A stretch of DNA of 13,111 bases, taken from positions 1-13,111 of the forward strand of contig LXTG01000116.1 of assembly GCA_001643535.1 (NCBI GenBank), given 5' to 3'. The notes beneath the pieces were generated by a model. The model did no database searches, was not told where the DNA came from, and saw nothing but the letters and a program-made list of their open reading frames with translations. The DNA comes from a candidate division NC10 bacterium SPGG6. GTDB lineage: Bacteria; Methylomirabilota; Methylomirabilia; Methylomirabilales; CSP1-5. This document shows, in pieces, positions 13,047-13,111 of the stretch; the stretch's first letter is position 1, and each line of letters begins with the position of its first letter. Made by a program: the position numbers and the translations under genes.

Positions 13047-13111
13047 ATGGGGGAGTACATTGAGATCAAGGGAGGGGTGGTCCGGCTCCTGCGGCATGGG
13101 TCCCGAGAGGG
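13047..13111 (+). CDS. start of an unidentified gene (runs off the window)
   Basis: ATG at 13047 is preceded by GGAAGG (13036-13041) and opens MGEYIEIKGGVVRLLRHGSR, with no stop before the window ends. It begins 18 bases after the AAA ATPase stop codon, so it is probably in the same operon. Too short to identify; the opening looks like two beta strands. Confidence 0.5.
   Translation, partial: MGEYIEIKGGVVRLLRHGSRE

Noticed and set aside
1..13111. CRISPR arrays, tRNA or rRNA genes, insertion sequences and prophage genes
   Set aside because: None seen: no spaced direct repeats, no transposase or integrase sequence, and no tRNA-like cloverleaf recognised, including tRNA-Sec.

Overview
This window comes from a GC-rich, two-membraned (Gram-negative type) bacterium. 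The evidence is a TonB-dependent outer-membrane receptor followed by a TonB protein, plus CoA-linked fatty/organic acid catabolism. If the in-frame UGA described below is read as selenocysteine, the organism also makes selenoproteins. The gene mix would suit lineages such as Rokubacteria/Methylomirabilota, but that placement is an impression and not something the sequence proves.

Layout. (1) 47-3368: a cobalamin riboswitch controls a BtuB-like TonB-dependent receptor, followed at once by a TonB energy transducer; together they form a B12 import unit. (2) 3376-4030: a DsbA/FrnE-like thioredoxin-fold oxidoreductase whose reading frame has a single in-frame TGA exactly at the first cysteine of the CPWC active site. 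It reads U-P-W-C and is followed by a SECIS-like hairpin, so it is best annotated as a selenoprotein that an automatic caller would truncate. (3) 4031-4340: a non-coding leader with a promoter-like element and a terminator hairpin that has a mutually exclusive anti-terminator pairing, so it is a candidate attenuator or unknown riboswitch. (4) 4341-8413: acyl-CoA dehydrogenase, methylmalonyl-CoA mutase large subunit (no B12 domain) and a thiolase homologue that has lost both catalytic cysteines. (5) 8652-10304, minus strand: enoyl-CoA hydratase and 3-hydroxyacyl-CoA dehydrogenase. (6) 10305-11210: a decaying region with a broken thiolase (minus strand) and a probable hydratase-tail remnant (plus strand). 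(7) 11211-13111: a near-consensus promoter, a two-module AAA ATPase with a degenerate first module, and the start of another gene.

The acyl-CoA dehydrogenase, hydratase, 3-hydroxyacyl-CoA dehydrogenase and a thiolase make a beta-oxidation set. The mutase links odd-chain or branched-chain products (propionyl-CoA route) to succinyl-CoA and needs adenosylcobalamin, which gives a metabolic reason for the B12 import unit upstream. The set is not self-sufficient here: the mutase B12-binding subunit, ExbB/ExbD, periplasmic and inner-membrane B12 transport genes, and the Sec machinery (selA, selB, selC, selD) are all absent from the window.
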